In this document: positions 43,636 through 51,450 of the stretch, piece by piece
Position numbering within the stretch: the first letter of the stretch is position 1
Layout: each line of letters starts with the position of its first letter
NCBI GenBank assembly: GCA_021205095.1
Contig: JAJPYE010000038.1
Coordinates: 1-64,000, forward strand
Length of the DNA: 64,000 bases
Reading direction: 5' to 3'
Source of the DNA: Oscillospiraceae bacterium
GTDB lineage: Bacteria > Bacillota > Clostridia > Oscillospirales > Oscillospiraceae
Notes under the pieces: generated by a model
Database searches by the model: none
Told to the model about the DNA's origin: nothing
What the model saw: only the letters and a program-made list of their open reading frames with translations
Program-made: the position numbers and the translations under genes

Positions 43636-45135
43636 ATGTTTCAATATGCACCAGGCTACCGGGACGAGCCGGAGGGCCTTTCCGATGAAATGCGGGTGCG
43701 CCGGGAGAAGCTGTTCAAGCTCCAGGACGCCGGACGCGACCCCTATCAGATAACCAAGTTTTCCCGTACCCACTATTCCGCCCAGGTGAAGGAAAATTAT
43801 GACAGCCTGGAAAACCAGACTGTCCGGGTGGCGGGCCGGATTATGGCGAAGCGGGTGCAGGGCAAGGCCGGATTCATGGATATTCAGGACGACCGTGGCC
43901 GCCTGCAGCTATATGTCAGCGTCAACGAGCTTGGCGCGGAGGGCCTTGCGGAGCTGAAAACCTGGGATGTGGGGGATATTATCGGCGGGGAGGGCTTTGT
44001 GTTCAAAACCCGCACGGAGGCTATATCTGTCCATATACAGAGCATACAGCTCCTTTCCAAGAGCCTGCGCCCGCTGCCGGAGAAATTCCACGGCCTGACC
44101 GATACCGACCAGCGCTACCGCCGCCGGTATCTGGACCTGATTATGAGCCCGGAGAGCCGCCGGGTTTTTGAGCTGCGGACAAAATTCATCCGCCATGTGC
44201 GCCGGTATCTGGACGAGCGGGGGTATCTGGAGGTGGAGACCCCTGTGCTTGGCACCATCCAGGGGGGCGCCGCGGCCCGGCCCTTCATCACCCATCACAA
44301 TACCCTGGACATTGATATGTATATGCGTATTGCCACGGAGCTGAATTTGAAGCGGCTCATCGTGGGCGGCATGGAGCGCGTCTATGAAATAGGCCGCATC
44401 TTCCGCAACGAGGGCATGGACACCAAGCACAACCCGGAGTTCACCACCGTTGAGCTGTACGAGAGCTACGCAAACTATGAGACCATGATGGACTACGCGG
44501 AGGGGATATTGTCCTCCGCTGCCATGGAGTTGCGTGGTACTTATGAGCTGGAATGGGGCGGCAATGTAATCAACATGGCCCCCGGCTGGCGGCGTCTGAC
44601 TATGGTGGAGGCCGTGCGGGAGTATGTGGGCGTGGACTTCGACGCCCTGTCCGGCGATGAGGAGGCCGTGGCTGCCGCCGTGGCCGCCGGTGTGGACATG
44701 GAAAAGGTGGAAAAGACCTGGGGCCACGCCCTGTATGAGTGCTTCGACCAGAAGGTAGAGGAGAAGCTGATCCAGCCCACCTTTATCACCATGTACCCGG
44801 TGGAGGTGTCCCCCCTGGCCAAGCGCAGCCCTGTGGACAGCCGGATGACGGAGCGGTTTGAGGTGTTCATCGGCGCCAGCGAAATGGGCAACGCCTTTTC
44901 TGAGCTGAACGACCCCTTGGATCAGCGCCTGCGCTTCCAGGAGCAGATGGAACTGAAAGCCCGCGGCGACGAGGAAGCCAGCGATATGGACGTAGACTTC
45001 TGCGAAGCCCTGGAATACGGCATGCCCCCCACCGGCGGCATGGGCCTGGGCATAGACCGCGCCGTCATGCTCCTGGCCGGCGTAGATTCCGTGCGGGACG
45101 TGATTTTGTTCCCGACGATGAAGCCGGTGGATTGA
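43636..45135 (+). CDS. lysS: Lysyl-tRNA synthetase, class II
   Basis: The ATG at 43636 (GAGGTG about 7 nt upstream) gives 499 residues; GTG at 43627 is an in-frame alternative. The N-terminal OB-fold anticodon-binding domain (VRVAGRIMAKRVQGKAGFMDIQDD) is followed by class II motifs: motif 2 FRNEGMDTKHNPEFT and motif 3 GMGLGIDRAVMLLAG. It charges tRNA-Lys in the cytosol. It is the last intact gene before the decayed mobile-element segment. Confidence 0.97.
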   Translation: MFQYAPGYRDEPEGLSDEMRVRREKLFKLQDAGRDPYQITKFSRTHYSAQVKENYDSLENQTVRVAGRIMAKRVQGKAGFMDIQDDRGRLQLYVSVNELGAEGLAELKTWDVGDIIGGEGFVFKTRTEAISVHIQSIQLLSKSLRPLPEKFHGLTDTDQRYRRRYLDLIMSPESRRVFELRTKFIRHVRRYLDERGYLEVETPVLGTIQGGAAARPFITHHNTLDIDMYMRIATELNLKRLIVGGMERVYEIGRIFRNEGMDTKHNPEFTTVELYESYANYETMMDYAEGILSSAAMELRGTYELEWGGNVINMAPGWRRLTMVEAVREYVGVDFDALSGDEEAVAAAVAAGVDMEKVEKTWGHALYECFDQKVEEKLIQPTFITMYPVEVSPLAKRSPVDSRMTERFEVFIGASEMGNAFSELNDPLDQRLRFQEQMELKARGDEEASDMDVDFCEALEYGMPPTGGMGLGIDRAVMLLAGVDSVRDVILFPTMKPVD

Positions 45136-45480
45136 AAAAACCTTGATATATCAAGGAAAATCAGCGTTTCCCGCTCCGTAAAAAAACGGAAAATAACCCA
45201 ATTTTAACCCATTTGAATCAAAAGACACCCAACAGGGACGGTTTAGTGAACAGCCCCAGATTGTACGGACAGCACAAAAAAGCCCCTATGTAGGAAATAT
45301 TTTGTTAAGCGGACAGGCGTTGCGAGAGCGGAGCCTGTCCAGTTTTTATCTGGATGCGTTCCTTGTTATAGAAATCAATGAAGTATGGCCTGGACGAGAA
45401 GGAAATCGCATTTATTGAACCACACGTAAAGGAGATGAGCTGATGGAGACTGTCAATATCAAATCCTTTCAACGTGTCAT
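45136..45480. other. Non-coding stretch with terminator and mobile-element debris
   Basis: A 16-bp perfect palindrome, CCTTGATATATCAAGG (45141-45156), lies just after lysS. Further on GGACAGGC / GCCTGTCC (45311-45340) forms a stem followed by AGTTTTT, an intrinsic terminator on the plus strand. A short reading frame at 45378-45443 (MKYGLDEKEIAFIEPHVKEM) looks like a fragment of a small mobile-element protein, but I cannot assign it. I see no promoter and no intact gene. Confidence 0.5.
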
Positions 45481-46077
45481 GCCATCCTGGAACGGTTAGA
45501 CGGCAAGCGTGAAGTAAAACGGCGGAGTGCTCAGAAGACCTTTTCTGCCGCAGAGGATATGCGGCCACGCTCCCTGATCGACATTCAATCAAGGCTGACT
45601 CAGGTCAACTCCCCCGGATTTGAGCGGTGGGCAAAGGGCTTCAATCTGAAAGCGATTGCGAAAACGGTCGTCTGGATGAAGGAACACGGCATCTCTGATG
45701 TGGAGAAACTCGCGCAGGAATGTGACGTTGCGTTTGAAAGCTATCACGGACTCTCTGAACGGACAAAGGCTAACCAGGCCCGGATGAAGGAGATCTCTGA
45801 TCTGCAACGGCAGATAAGCAACTACGGCAGGACAAAAGAGATTTATGTTTAGTACAAGAAGCTCCCGCGGAAAAAGCAGGCGCAATTTTATGAATACCAT
45901 CGTGAAGGCATTATACTCCATGAGAACGCGAAACGCTATTTCGATTCCCTGGGAGTGGAGAAGCTGCCACCCATGAAGGCGTTGAAGCAGGAGTACGCTG
46001 CGCTGAGTGCAGAGAACAAACGGCTCTACCCTCAGCAGAAAGCGGCAAGAAAGAAAATGATAGACCTGCCTCCCGAC
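45481..46077 (+). pseudogene. Remnant of a MobA/VirD2-type relaxase C-terminal region with an in-frame stop
   Basis: One reading frame, open from AILERLDGKREVKRR at 45481, runs on through FERWAKGFNLKAIAKTVVWMKEHGI and FESYHGLSERTKANQARMKEI, typical of the C-terminal part of relaxases from Clostridial mobile elements. It is broken by TAG at 45850-45852, and the same frame continues as YKKLPRKKQAQFYEYHREGI to KKMIDL, after which the sequence becomes unrelated. The catalytic N-terminal half is missing. The mutation is a plain nonsense change, not a frameshift. The remnant marks an old insertion site between lysS and the sulfur operon. Confidence 0.72.
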
Positions 46078-46099
46078 AGCAGACGACGAAGGCGGCTTA

Positions 46100-46127
46100 A
46101 AACCCCGGTCATAAACGACCGGGGTTC
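46100..46127 (-). terminator. Terminator of the minus-strand sulfur operon
   Basis: AACCCCGGTC / GACCGGGGTT forms a 10-bp stem with a 6-nt loop. On the minus strand it is followed by TTTAAG, about 115 nt after the cysteine desulfurase stop. It lies inside the mobile-element remnant. Confidence 0.7.
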
Positions 46128-46241
46128 ACAGGGGCTTGGGGGCTGTCTGCCACCAAAAGCTGCCGAGGTATATACCGAGGCATTGCTTGCTACTACTTAT
46201 ACTGAACCGTACTTGACCGCGTTGTATGAAATCCTGCGCTG

Positions 46242-47363
46242 TTATGACAAAAGCTCCTGATAGCATTGATCAAAGATTTGTAGAAATTCATTCAGTTCAT
46301 CCTGCGTCGTTAGGTGGCTGAGGCTGATTCGCCAGGAGGACAGGGCAGTTTGGCGATTGCGGCTGACAGCATAGACTGCCTTGGAGACAGTTCCCTCCAC
46401 AGAGCAGGCCGATTTGACGGAAACACATACGCCGCGTCGATCCAACGCCCTCTGGAATGCCGCACCCTTGATGCCCTGAACACTGAGATTGAGGATGTGC
46501 GGAACGGCGTTTGCCGGACTGTTGATAGATACTGCCGGATATTGTGCCAGTGCATCTCTGAGCCGATGGTTCAGCTCCTGCACGTAATGCACTCGCTTTT
46601 CCTGCTGGGTCAGCGCCAGAGAGAGTGCTGTCTCCGTGGACACTGCCAGAGCCAAAGTCGGTGTTCCACTGCGGTAAACAGTCGTGCTGATTCCTCCATG
46701 GATCTGCGGCTCGATGACCAGATCCTTTCTTTTCAGCAGAAGGCCGCTGCCGTTCAGTCCGTAAAATTTATGAGGCGCAATGCTCATAGTATCCACGCCG
46801 TCTGTCACCAGCGCTGTTTTTCCAACAGCCTGCGTAGCGTCCACATGGAGGCGGCAGTTGGGAAAATTCTTCAGCATTTGAGCAATCTCACGAATCGGCT
46901 GCACCGTACCCAGCTCGCTGTCTACCGCGCAGACCGATACCAGAACGGTGTCCTCCCGCAATAGCTCCCGAAGCTGCTCCAGATCTACGGTGCCGTCCCG
47001 ATTGATCCTGACCAGGTCGATCTCGCAGCCTTGCCACTGGAGCGCGGACAGCGTGCCGCTGACGGAGGAATGCTCCAGGGCGGTGGAAATAATGTGCTGC
47101 CCCTGGTGCCGCGATGCCTGCACGATTCCCTTGATGGCCAGGTTGTTTGATTCGCTGGCCCCGGAGGTGTAGATGATTTCGGCGGGGTCAACATCCAGCA
47201 GCGCAGCGATGTGAGCCGTGGCCCGATTCATCTCGTCCAGGGCCTCCCGTCCGGCTGTGTGCGTGGAATTTGGGTTTCCGATATAACGCTGTTCCGTTTG
47301 AATGAATGCATCCAAAACGGCAGGATCCGCCGGCGTGTTGGCGGAATAGTCCAGATAAATCAC
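46242..47363 (-). CDS. Cysteine desulfurase (NifS/IscS family)
   Basis: This 373-residue PLP enzyme has the N-terminal YLDYSANTP motif, the aldimine Lys in APHKFYGLNGSG and the catalytic Cys loop in KSACSVEGTVSKA. The family removes sulfur from cysteine as a persulfide for Fe-S cluster or thio-cofactor assembly. It is the last gene of the divergent sulfur operon. With a nitrogenase-like enzyme encoded 9 kb away it could supply sulfur for the NifB-type cofactor or for general Fe-S assembly. No IscU/NifU scaffold is adjacent. Substrate preference (Cys versus another thiol) is not certain. Confidence 0.88.
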   Translation of the reverse strand: MIYLDYSANTPADPAVLDAFIQTEQRYIGNPNSTHTAGREALDEMNRATAHIAALLDVDPAEIIYTSGASESNNLAIKGIVQASRHQGQHIISTALEHSSVSGTLSALQWQGCEIDLVRINRDGTVDLEQLRELLREDTVLVSVCAVDSELGTVQPIREIAQMLKNFPNCRLHVDATQAVGKTALVTDGVDTMSIAPHKFYGLNGSGLLLKRKDLVIEPQIHGGISTTVYRSGTPTLALAVSTETALSLALTQQEKRVHYVQELNHRLRDALAQYPAVSINSPANAVPHILNLSVQGIKGAAFQRALDRRGVCVSVKSACSVEGTVSKAVYAVSRNRQTALSSWRISLSHLTTQDELNEFLQIFDQCYQELLS

Positions 47364-47382
47364 ATCATACCTCCGCTATCCC

Positions 47383-48159
47383 TCAAAGTGTCAGCCATGG
47401 CCGGAGCGTTCGTTCTCCGCGAGCCTTCTCCAAAGGAAGGTCGAGCAGAAGCATCGTTTCCTCTCCGGCGGCTTTAAAAATCAGCGAGCCGTCCGGCCCG
47501 GCGGCCAGGGACTGACCGGCAAAGTTCATAGCATCCTCCTGTCCCACCCGGTTGCATATCGCGGCGAACACAGTGCTTTGGAAGGCCTGTACCCGTATCT
47601 CCCACTCGAACAGCTCCAGCGGTTCTCCTTCTATGTTGGCGGTGGGCATGATAACCAGCTCCGCTCCTTGCTTTGCGCAGGTTCGGATGCTGTCAGGCAT
47701 ATGCCGGTCAAAGCATATCACTACGCCAACTGTCCCGAAAGGAAGCCGATAGACCGGGAACCCGCCATAGGAGGGCGTGTAATAATCCTGCTCATAGAAA
47801 TACCTGGACTGAGTAATATGAACCATTTTGGAAACGCCCAGGATTTCCCCGTTTGAGTCAATCATCACGGAAGCGTCATAGAGCTGCCCGCCCTGCTGCA
47901 AATACAGATTGGGGCAGGCGCAGATACGGAACGTCCGGCAGGCGTTCCGAATGGCGGTCAGCTCCGGCCCGTCCAGAGTCATGGCCCAGCAATCCGCAGA
48001 CCGCTTTTCATATTGAGGGAAGAATGGCGATAGCTGAAGCTCCGGGAAAAAGATAAGATCTGCCCCGGCCTTTCCCGCCAATTCTATATAGTGCAGCGAT
48101 TTATGCAGGTTTTCCTCTATACTGCTTCCCATCTGCATCTGAGCCATAGCCAACTTCAC
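47383..48159 (-). CDS. Nitrilase-superfamily amidase (carbon-nitrogen hydrolase)
   Basis: This 258-residue protein has the Glu-Lys-Cys triad: Glu in FFPELQLSP, Lys in GVSKMVH and Cys in VICFDRHMP. That places it in the amidase branch of the superfamily (carbamoylputrescine amidase, omega-amidase and relatives). In Bacillus a nitrilase-family gene (mtnU) sits in the methionine salvage operon, where an omega-amidase would hydrolyse 2-oxo-acid amides. A similar link to organosulfur salvage is possible here, but the substrate is not shown by the sequence. It follows the HMA fusion gene by 40 nt and precedes the desulfurase gene by 19 nt. Confidence 0.85.
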   Translation of the reverse strand: MKLAMAQMQMGSSIEENLHKSLHYIELAGKAGADLIFFPELQLSPFFPQYEKRSADCWAMTLDGPELTAIRNACRTFRICACPNLYLQQGGQLYDASVMIDSNGEILGVSKMVHITQSRYFYEQDYYTPSYGGFPVYRLPFGTVGVVICFDRHMPDSIRTCAKQGAELVIMPTANIEGEPLELFEWEIRVQAFQSTVFAAICNRVGQEDAMNFAGQSLAAGPDGSLIFKAAGEETMLLLDLPLEKARGERTLRPWLTL

Positions 48160-48199
48160 AGTGTTTCTTCCTTTTTCCTTTTTGAGTTCATCCCGCCTT

Positions 48200-49480
48200 C
48201 TAAGCGGTAACGGTAATCGTGTTTTTCAGCATCCCCATCCAGCAGGAATAGGTATAGGTTCCTTCCTCTTCAGGGGTAAATGTAATCGTCACCTCTCCGG
48301 CGCTCAGCGTGACCTGCTGGTCAAAGGCAGAGAGAATGATCTCCTTGTTGCAGCCGTTCAGCGCGCTTTCCTCCACCTCAATCGTCCATACCACAGGAAT
48401 ACCGGCAACGACCTGAATGTCGTCGTAGCCGTTTGCGTGGAGCGTGGTGGTGACATACTGCGTATCGCCGTCCACCACGGCCTCGATCACATCGCCGCTG
48501 CCGGAGGAAGTACCCGGCAGGGTGAACCCGGTCAGCACCAGGTTATTTTGCACTGTGAATACTCCCATCAGCACCAGCAGGGCTGCTCCGGCTTGGAGCA
48601 TCCGCCGCCGCCATTTCATCTTGAGAAGTCCTGCCGCTGTACCGCACAGGAGTACCAGGGGAATGGTGCCAAGGCAAAAGAAGAACATGGAGGCTGCTCC
48701 GGCGACCAGGCTGCCGCTGGCAATGGCATAAAGCTGCATGGACTGGAGAGGGCCGCAGGGCATCAGACCGTTTACAAGTCCGATTGCATAAGGGCCATGC
48801 GCCCGAAAGGATGCCAGAGCATTGGTCAGTCCTTTGGGGATCCGAAACCGAACCAGTCGGGGCAGAGAAAAGCCACCCATCATGCACACGCTCATCACCA
48901 GCATGAACAGTCCGGCCAGCAGTCCTATCACACCCCGAACCTGGAGTGAAATGGCCGCTTTTTCCCCAATGAAGCCCAGCACAGCGCCGATCAGCGTATA
49001 GCTGGTCAGGCGTCCCAGGTTATAGAGCAGACTGCCCCGCAGGGGATGCTGTCCTTCGCTGCCAAGGCTCTGAGCCATGTTCAGTCCGCCGCACATGGCG
49101 ACACAGTGAACGGAGGTCAAAAGACCGATAAGGAACAGCGCCAAAAAGCTCACCTGCTCCTCGCTTACGGTGGGAAATGCCTGAAAAAGCTCTGTCAGTC
49201 CTAGCTGCCGGGCAATGGCATACAGACCCAGCAGAATGACCAGGAACCAGATCGCATTGCCCTTGCTTTTCGGTCGTGTTACCACGGAATAACCTGCTGA
49301 CTGCACCGCCTGCGTGATCTGCTCCGGGGTGCAGGGCGAGGAAAATTCGGCTTCCAGCAGCCCTTTCTGCCGATCAGCCTGCACAGCGTGTACGCCCTCC
49401 AGTCTGGATACCGCCAGCTCCAGGACGCGTTCGCAACCATCGCAGGTCATTCCTTCAATATGAAAGCTCTGTTTTTCCAT
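48200..49480 (-). CDS. HMA domain - TauE/SafE (DsbD_2-like) - cupredoxin-like fusion membrane protein
   Basis: The ATG at 49480 gives 426 residues and puts the HMA domain (IEGMTCDGCERVLELA, CxxC) near the N-terminus; an ATG at 49525 with GGAGGAAA upstream is an alternative that overlaps the preceding gene. Then come six or seven membrane helices of the SafE/DsbD_2 type with SVHCVAMCGG and NGLMPCGPLQ, and a C-terminal cupredoxin-like domain ending in YTYSCWMGML, whose Cys/Met could bind copper. Such fusions are found in Clostridia next to DUF2318 proteins, as here. Metal handling, thiol-disulfide electron transfer and sulfite export are all possible; the context of a sulfur operon favours a redox or sulfur role. 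I cannot decide between them. Confidence 0.78.
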   Translation of the reverse strand: MEKQSFHIEGMTCDGCERVLELAVSRLEGVHAVQADRQKGLLEAEFSSPCTPEQITQAVQSAGYSVVTRPKSKGNAIWFLVILLGLYAIARQLGLTELFQAFPTVSEEQVSFLALFLIGLLTSVHCVAMCGGLNMAQSLGSEGQHPLRGSLLYNLGRLTSYTLIGAVLGFIGEKAAISLQVRGVIGLLAGLFMLVMSVCMMGGFSLPRLVRFRIPKGLTNALASFRAHGPYAIGLVNGLMPCGPLQSMQLYAIASGSLVAGAASMFFFCLGTIPLVLLCGTAAGLLKMKWRRRMLQAGAALLVLMGVFTVQNNLVLTGFTLPGTSSGSGDVIEAVVDGDTQYVTTTLHANGYDDIQVVAGIPVVWTIEVEESALNGCNKEIILSAFDQQVTLSAGEVTITFTPEEEGTYTYSCWMGMLKNTITVTA

Positions 49481-49490
49481 AGCATTATCA

Positions 49491-49991
49491 TCAGAACTGC
49501 TTCCAGTTGACGAACCGGCTGGCATTTTCCTCCAGGAAGGAGGCGGGAACAGTGATGACGCCGTCCGCCTCAGTGTAATCCTCCGCTGTGATGGGGACGG
49601 GGTTGCAGCCGCCGCTTACCACGCCGATGTCAGTGGAGGAGAAGCGGTTCATGCAGTTTTGGCAAATAAAATCGTCCCCTTCCTGCACGAAGTAGGCATA
49701 GGGAGAGCCGTTGCATACCTGACAGGTATTCAGCGCCAGCCGAATCGTACCGTCGGAGGCCAGCACTGCCAGCACCTCCACCGTAACGCCATCCGCGTCA
49801 TAGTCGAAATAGCTGGCCTCCGTGTCAATATCCGCCGTCTGAATGAGCAAATCGCCTTCACTCACAGTGGCGGCGGCTGAGTCTTCATCATCCTGCAAAC
49901 GGGGAAGGAGTACGGCTGCCGCTGCCGCCAGAATCACGAGGACGGCCACGACAGGCAGCAATATATTTTTATGACTTGTCGTTTTTTTCAT
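49491..49991 (-). CDS. DUF2318 domain membrane-anchored protein
   Basis: The ATG at 49991 has GGAGGTTTTGGC upstream and overlaps the stop of the trans-sulfuration gene. The 166-residue protein has an N-terminal membrane helix (ILLPVVAVLVILAAAAAVLL) and a DUF2318 domain with two cysteine pairs in TCQVCNGSPYAYF and ICQNCMNRF, then GGCNPVPI. The family is described as Fe-S- or metal-binding membrane proteins related to FtrD. It is translationally coupled in the operon and followed 10 nt later by the HMA-SafE-cupredoxin fusion, which suggests one redox or metal-transfer unit on the outer face of the membrane. Confidence 0.85.
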   Translation of the reverse strand: MKKTTSHKNILLPVVAVLVILAAAAAVLLPRLQDDEDSAAATVSEGDLLIQTADIDTEASYFDYDADGVTVEVLAVLASDGTIRLALNTCQVCNGSPYAYFVQEGDDFICQNCMNRFSSTDIGVVSGGCNPVPITAEDYTEADGVITVPASFLEENASRFVNWKQF

Positions 49992-51184
49992 GCCAAAACC
50001 TCCAGTTCGCACTGTATCATTGCCTGCCTCAAATCGCCAAGGATGTCATCAATGTCCTCAATGCCGACAGAAAAGCGGAAGAAGCCGTTGTGAAATTCCA
50101 CCGGGTACAGATATTGCCGCTCGTCGTTTTCGCCCAGGAAGACAATCAGGCTCTCATCGTGGCCCAGGGAAACAGCGGAGGTGACGACCTTCAAATGACT
50201 GACAAATCGGTTGTGGGTGTCATGATTCGCCTTTAACCCGAAGGACAGAACACCACCGTAGCCGGGAGACATCTGCCGGGCGGCAACGGCGTGTCCCGGA
50301 TGACTCTCCAGGCCGGGATAGGCTACGAAGCTGACGCAGGGCTGCTTTTCCAGCCAGTGGGCTACCGCCAGGGCGTTTTCGTTGTGCTGCCGCATCCGCA
50401 GAGGGAGAGTAACGCTGCCCCGCATGATGAGCCAGGCGTTGAAGGGACTGATGGTGCCGCCCAGATTGACCTGGGAGACCGCCCGAATCTGATCGAGATG
50501 TGCCTTTTTGCCCACAATAGCGCCACCCATGGCATCACCGTGACCGTTGATATACTTTGTCAGGCTCTCCACAGAGAAATCCGCCCCCAGCTCCACGGGA
50601 CGCTGGTTATAGGGCGAGGCAAAGGTGTTGTCCACGCTGAGCAGCGCTCCATGCCGGTGGGCAATGTCCGCGATGGCGGCAATATCAGAGACGGTAAGGG
50701 TGGGATTGCCCGGCGTTTCGATATGGATGAGCTTGGTGTTGGGGCGGAGGGCTGCCTCCACGTTGGCCGGGTCGGAGGTGTCCACGATGGTGGTCTCCAC
50801 GCCAAATTTATTGTTCAGCAGCTCATGGAGCAGCCGGTAGACGGCAATATAGGTGACGCTGGAAAATATTACATGGTCGCCCTGGTTCAGCAGCGCGAAA
50901 AACAGTCCGCTCAGAGCGGCTACGCCGGATGCCAGTACTACGCAGTCCTCGCCGCCCTCCAGGGAGGCGATCCGCTCTTGGAGATATTTCTGATTGGTGC
51001 CGCCGTTGCGGGTATATAAATTTCCGTCGGCGCTTGACCAGTTCATATCCGTGGGGTCGTATGGCAGGGCATAGCTGTTGGCCATGGTGATGGGGCGCTT
51101 GATAGCGCCGCTGTCCTTATCCGTCCCGTTGCCCACATGAACGGCTCTGGTAGCGAAGCCAGTTGCGTCAAACTCATTCGGCAT
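49988..51184 (-). CDS. Trans-sulfuration PLP enzyme (O-acetylhomoserine sulfhydrylase / C-S lyase type)
   Basis: This 398-residue protein belongs to the Cys/Met metabolism PLP family. It has the PLP-binding Lys in ESLTKYINGHGD, the YTRNGGTNQKYLQERIASLEGG substrate region, IETPGNPTL and VDNTFASP. Family members make or break C-S bonds in cystathionine, homocysteine or methionine. It is first in the divergent minus-strand operon and has its own promoter with the CCTA-N9-TAGG operator. A second member of the family is encoded in the plus-strand operon at 60443, so the two probably have different substrates. The exact reaction cannot be fixed from sequence. Confidence 0.88.
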   Translation of the reverse strand: MPNEFDATGFATRAVHVGNGTDKDSGAIKRPITMANSYALPYDPTDMNWSSADGNLYTRNGGTNQKYLQERIASLEGGEDCVVLASGVAALSGLFFALLNQGDHVIFSSVTYIAVYRLLHELLNNKFGVETTIVDTSDPANVEAALRPNTKLIHIETPGNPTLTVSDIAAIADIAHRHGALLSVDNTFASPYNQRPVELGADFSVESLTKYINGHGDAMGGAIVGKKAHLDQIRAVSQVNLGGTISPFNAWLIMRGSVTLPLRMRQHNENALAVAHWLEKQPCVSFVAYPGLESHPGHAVAARQMSPGYGGVLSFGLKANHDTHNRFVSHLKVVTSAVSLGHDESLIVFLGENDERQYLYPVEFHNGFFRFSVGIEDIDDILGDLRQAMIQCELEVLA

Positions 51185-51211
51185 AAAAGTTACCTCACTT
51201 TGTATTGTAAA

Positions 51212-51228
51212 CCTATATGCATACTAGG
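51212..51228. promoter_or_regulatory. Operator 1: CCTA-N9-TAGG downstream of the minus-strand promoter
   Basis: CCTATATGCATACTAGG is an imperfect palindrome located 9 nt after the -10 box of the minus-strand sulfur operon, at about +3 of the transcript. It shares its arms and the ATACTAGG half-site with operator 2 at 51420-51436, which has the same 9-nt distance from its own -10 box. A dimeric repressor is likely; candidates include Rrf2-family sulfur regulators, but the sequence does not name the protein. Confidence 0.65.
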
Positions 51229-51237
51229 ATAATTGGA

Positions 51238-51266
51238 ATCATAGCACGACGGCACGAGCATGTCAA
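51238..51266 (-). promoter_or_regulatory. Promoter of the minus-strand sulfur operon
   Basis: On the minus strand a perfect TTGACA (51261-51266), a 17-bp spacer and TATGAT (51238-51243) are seen. The start site should be near 51231, giving a leader of about 46 nt with a GAGGTAAC ribosome binding site. There is no room for an attenuator on this side. Confidence 0.85.
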
Positions 51267-51381
51267 GCCGTTTTGTGCATATCAGCACCCGGAAAAGCCT
51301 GTATTCCAGGACATATTTGCCTCCGTCTGCGCTGGCAGAAAATAAAAATCATAAAAACATGGGGATTTAATCAAAAAAAGG

Positions 51382-51410
51382 TTGACAAGACGCTACTTCT
51401 GTGTTAATAT
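51382..51410 (+). promoter_or_regulatory. Promoter of the plus-strand nitrogenase-like sulfur operon
   Basis: A perfect TTGACA (51382-51387), a 17-bp spacer and TAATAT (51405-51410) are seen. The start site should be near 51417, which leaves a leader of about 375 nt before the first structural gene. The sequence between the two divergent promoters (51267-51381) is AT-rich and shows nothing else I can name. Confidence 0.87.
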
Positions 51411-51419
51411 CCCATTATG

Positions 51420-51436
51420 CCTACAGAAATACTAGG
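51420..51436. promoter_or_regulatory. Operator 2: CCTA-N9-TAGG downstream of the plus-strand promoter
   Basis: CCTACAGAAATACTAGG has the same CCTA-N9-TAGG plan and ATACTAGG half-site as operator 1, and begins exactly 9 nt after the -10 box, at about +3. Two matching sites at identical positions relative to divergent promoters are unlikely by chance and point to one common regulator. Confidence 0.65.
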
Positions 51437-51450
51437 TAAAACACATGGAA

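Noticed and set aside
45141-45156. Palindrome CCTTGATATATCAAGG as an attachment site
   Set aside because: I see only one copy and no integrase gene, so there is no support for an att site.
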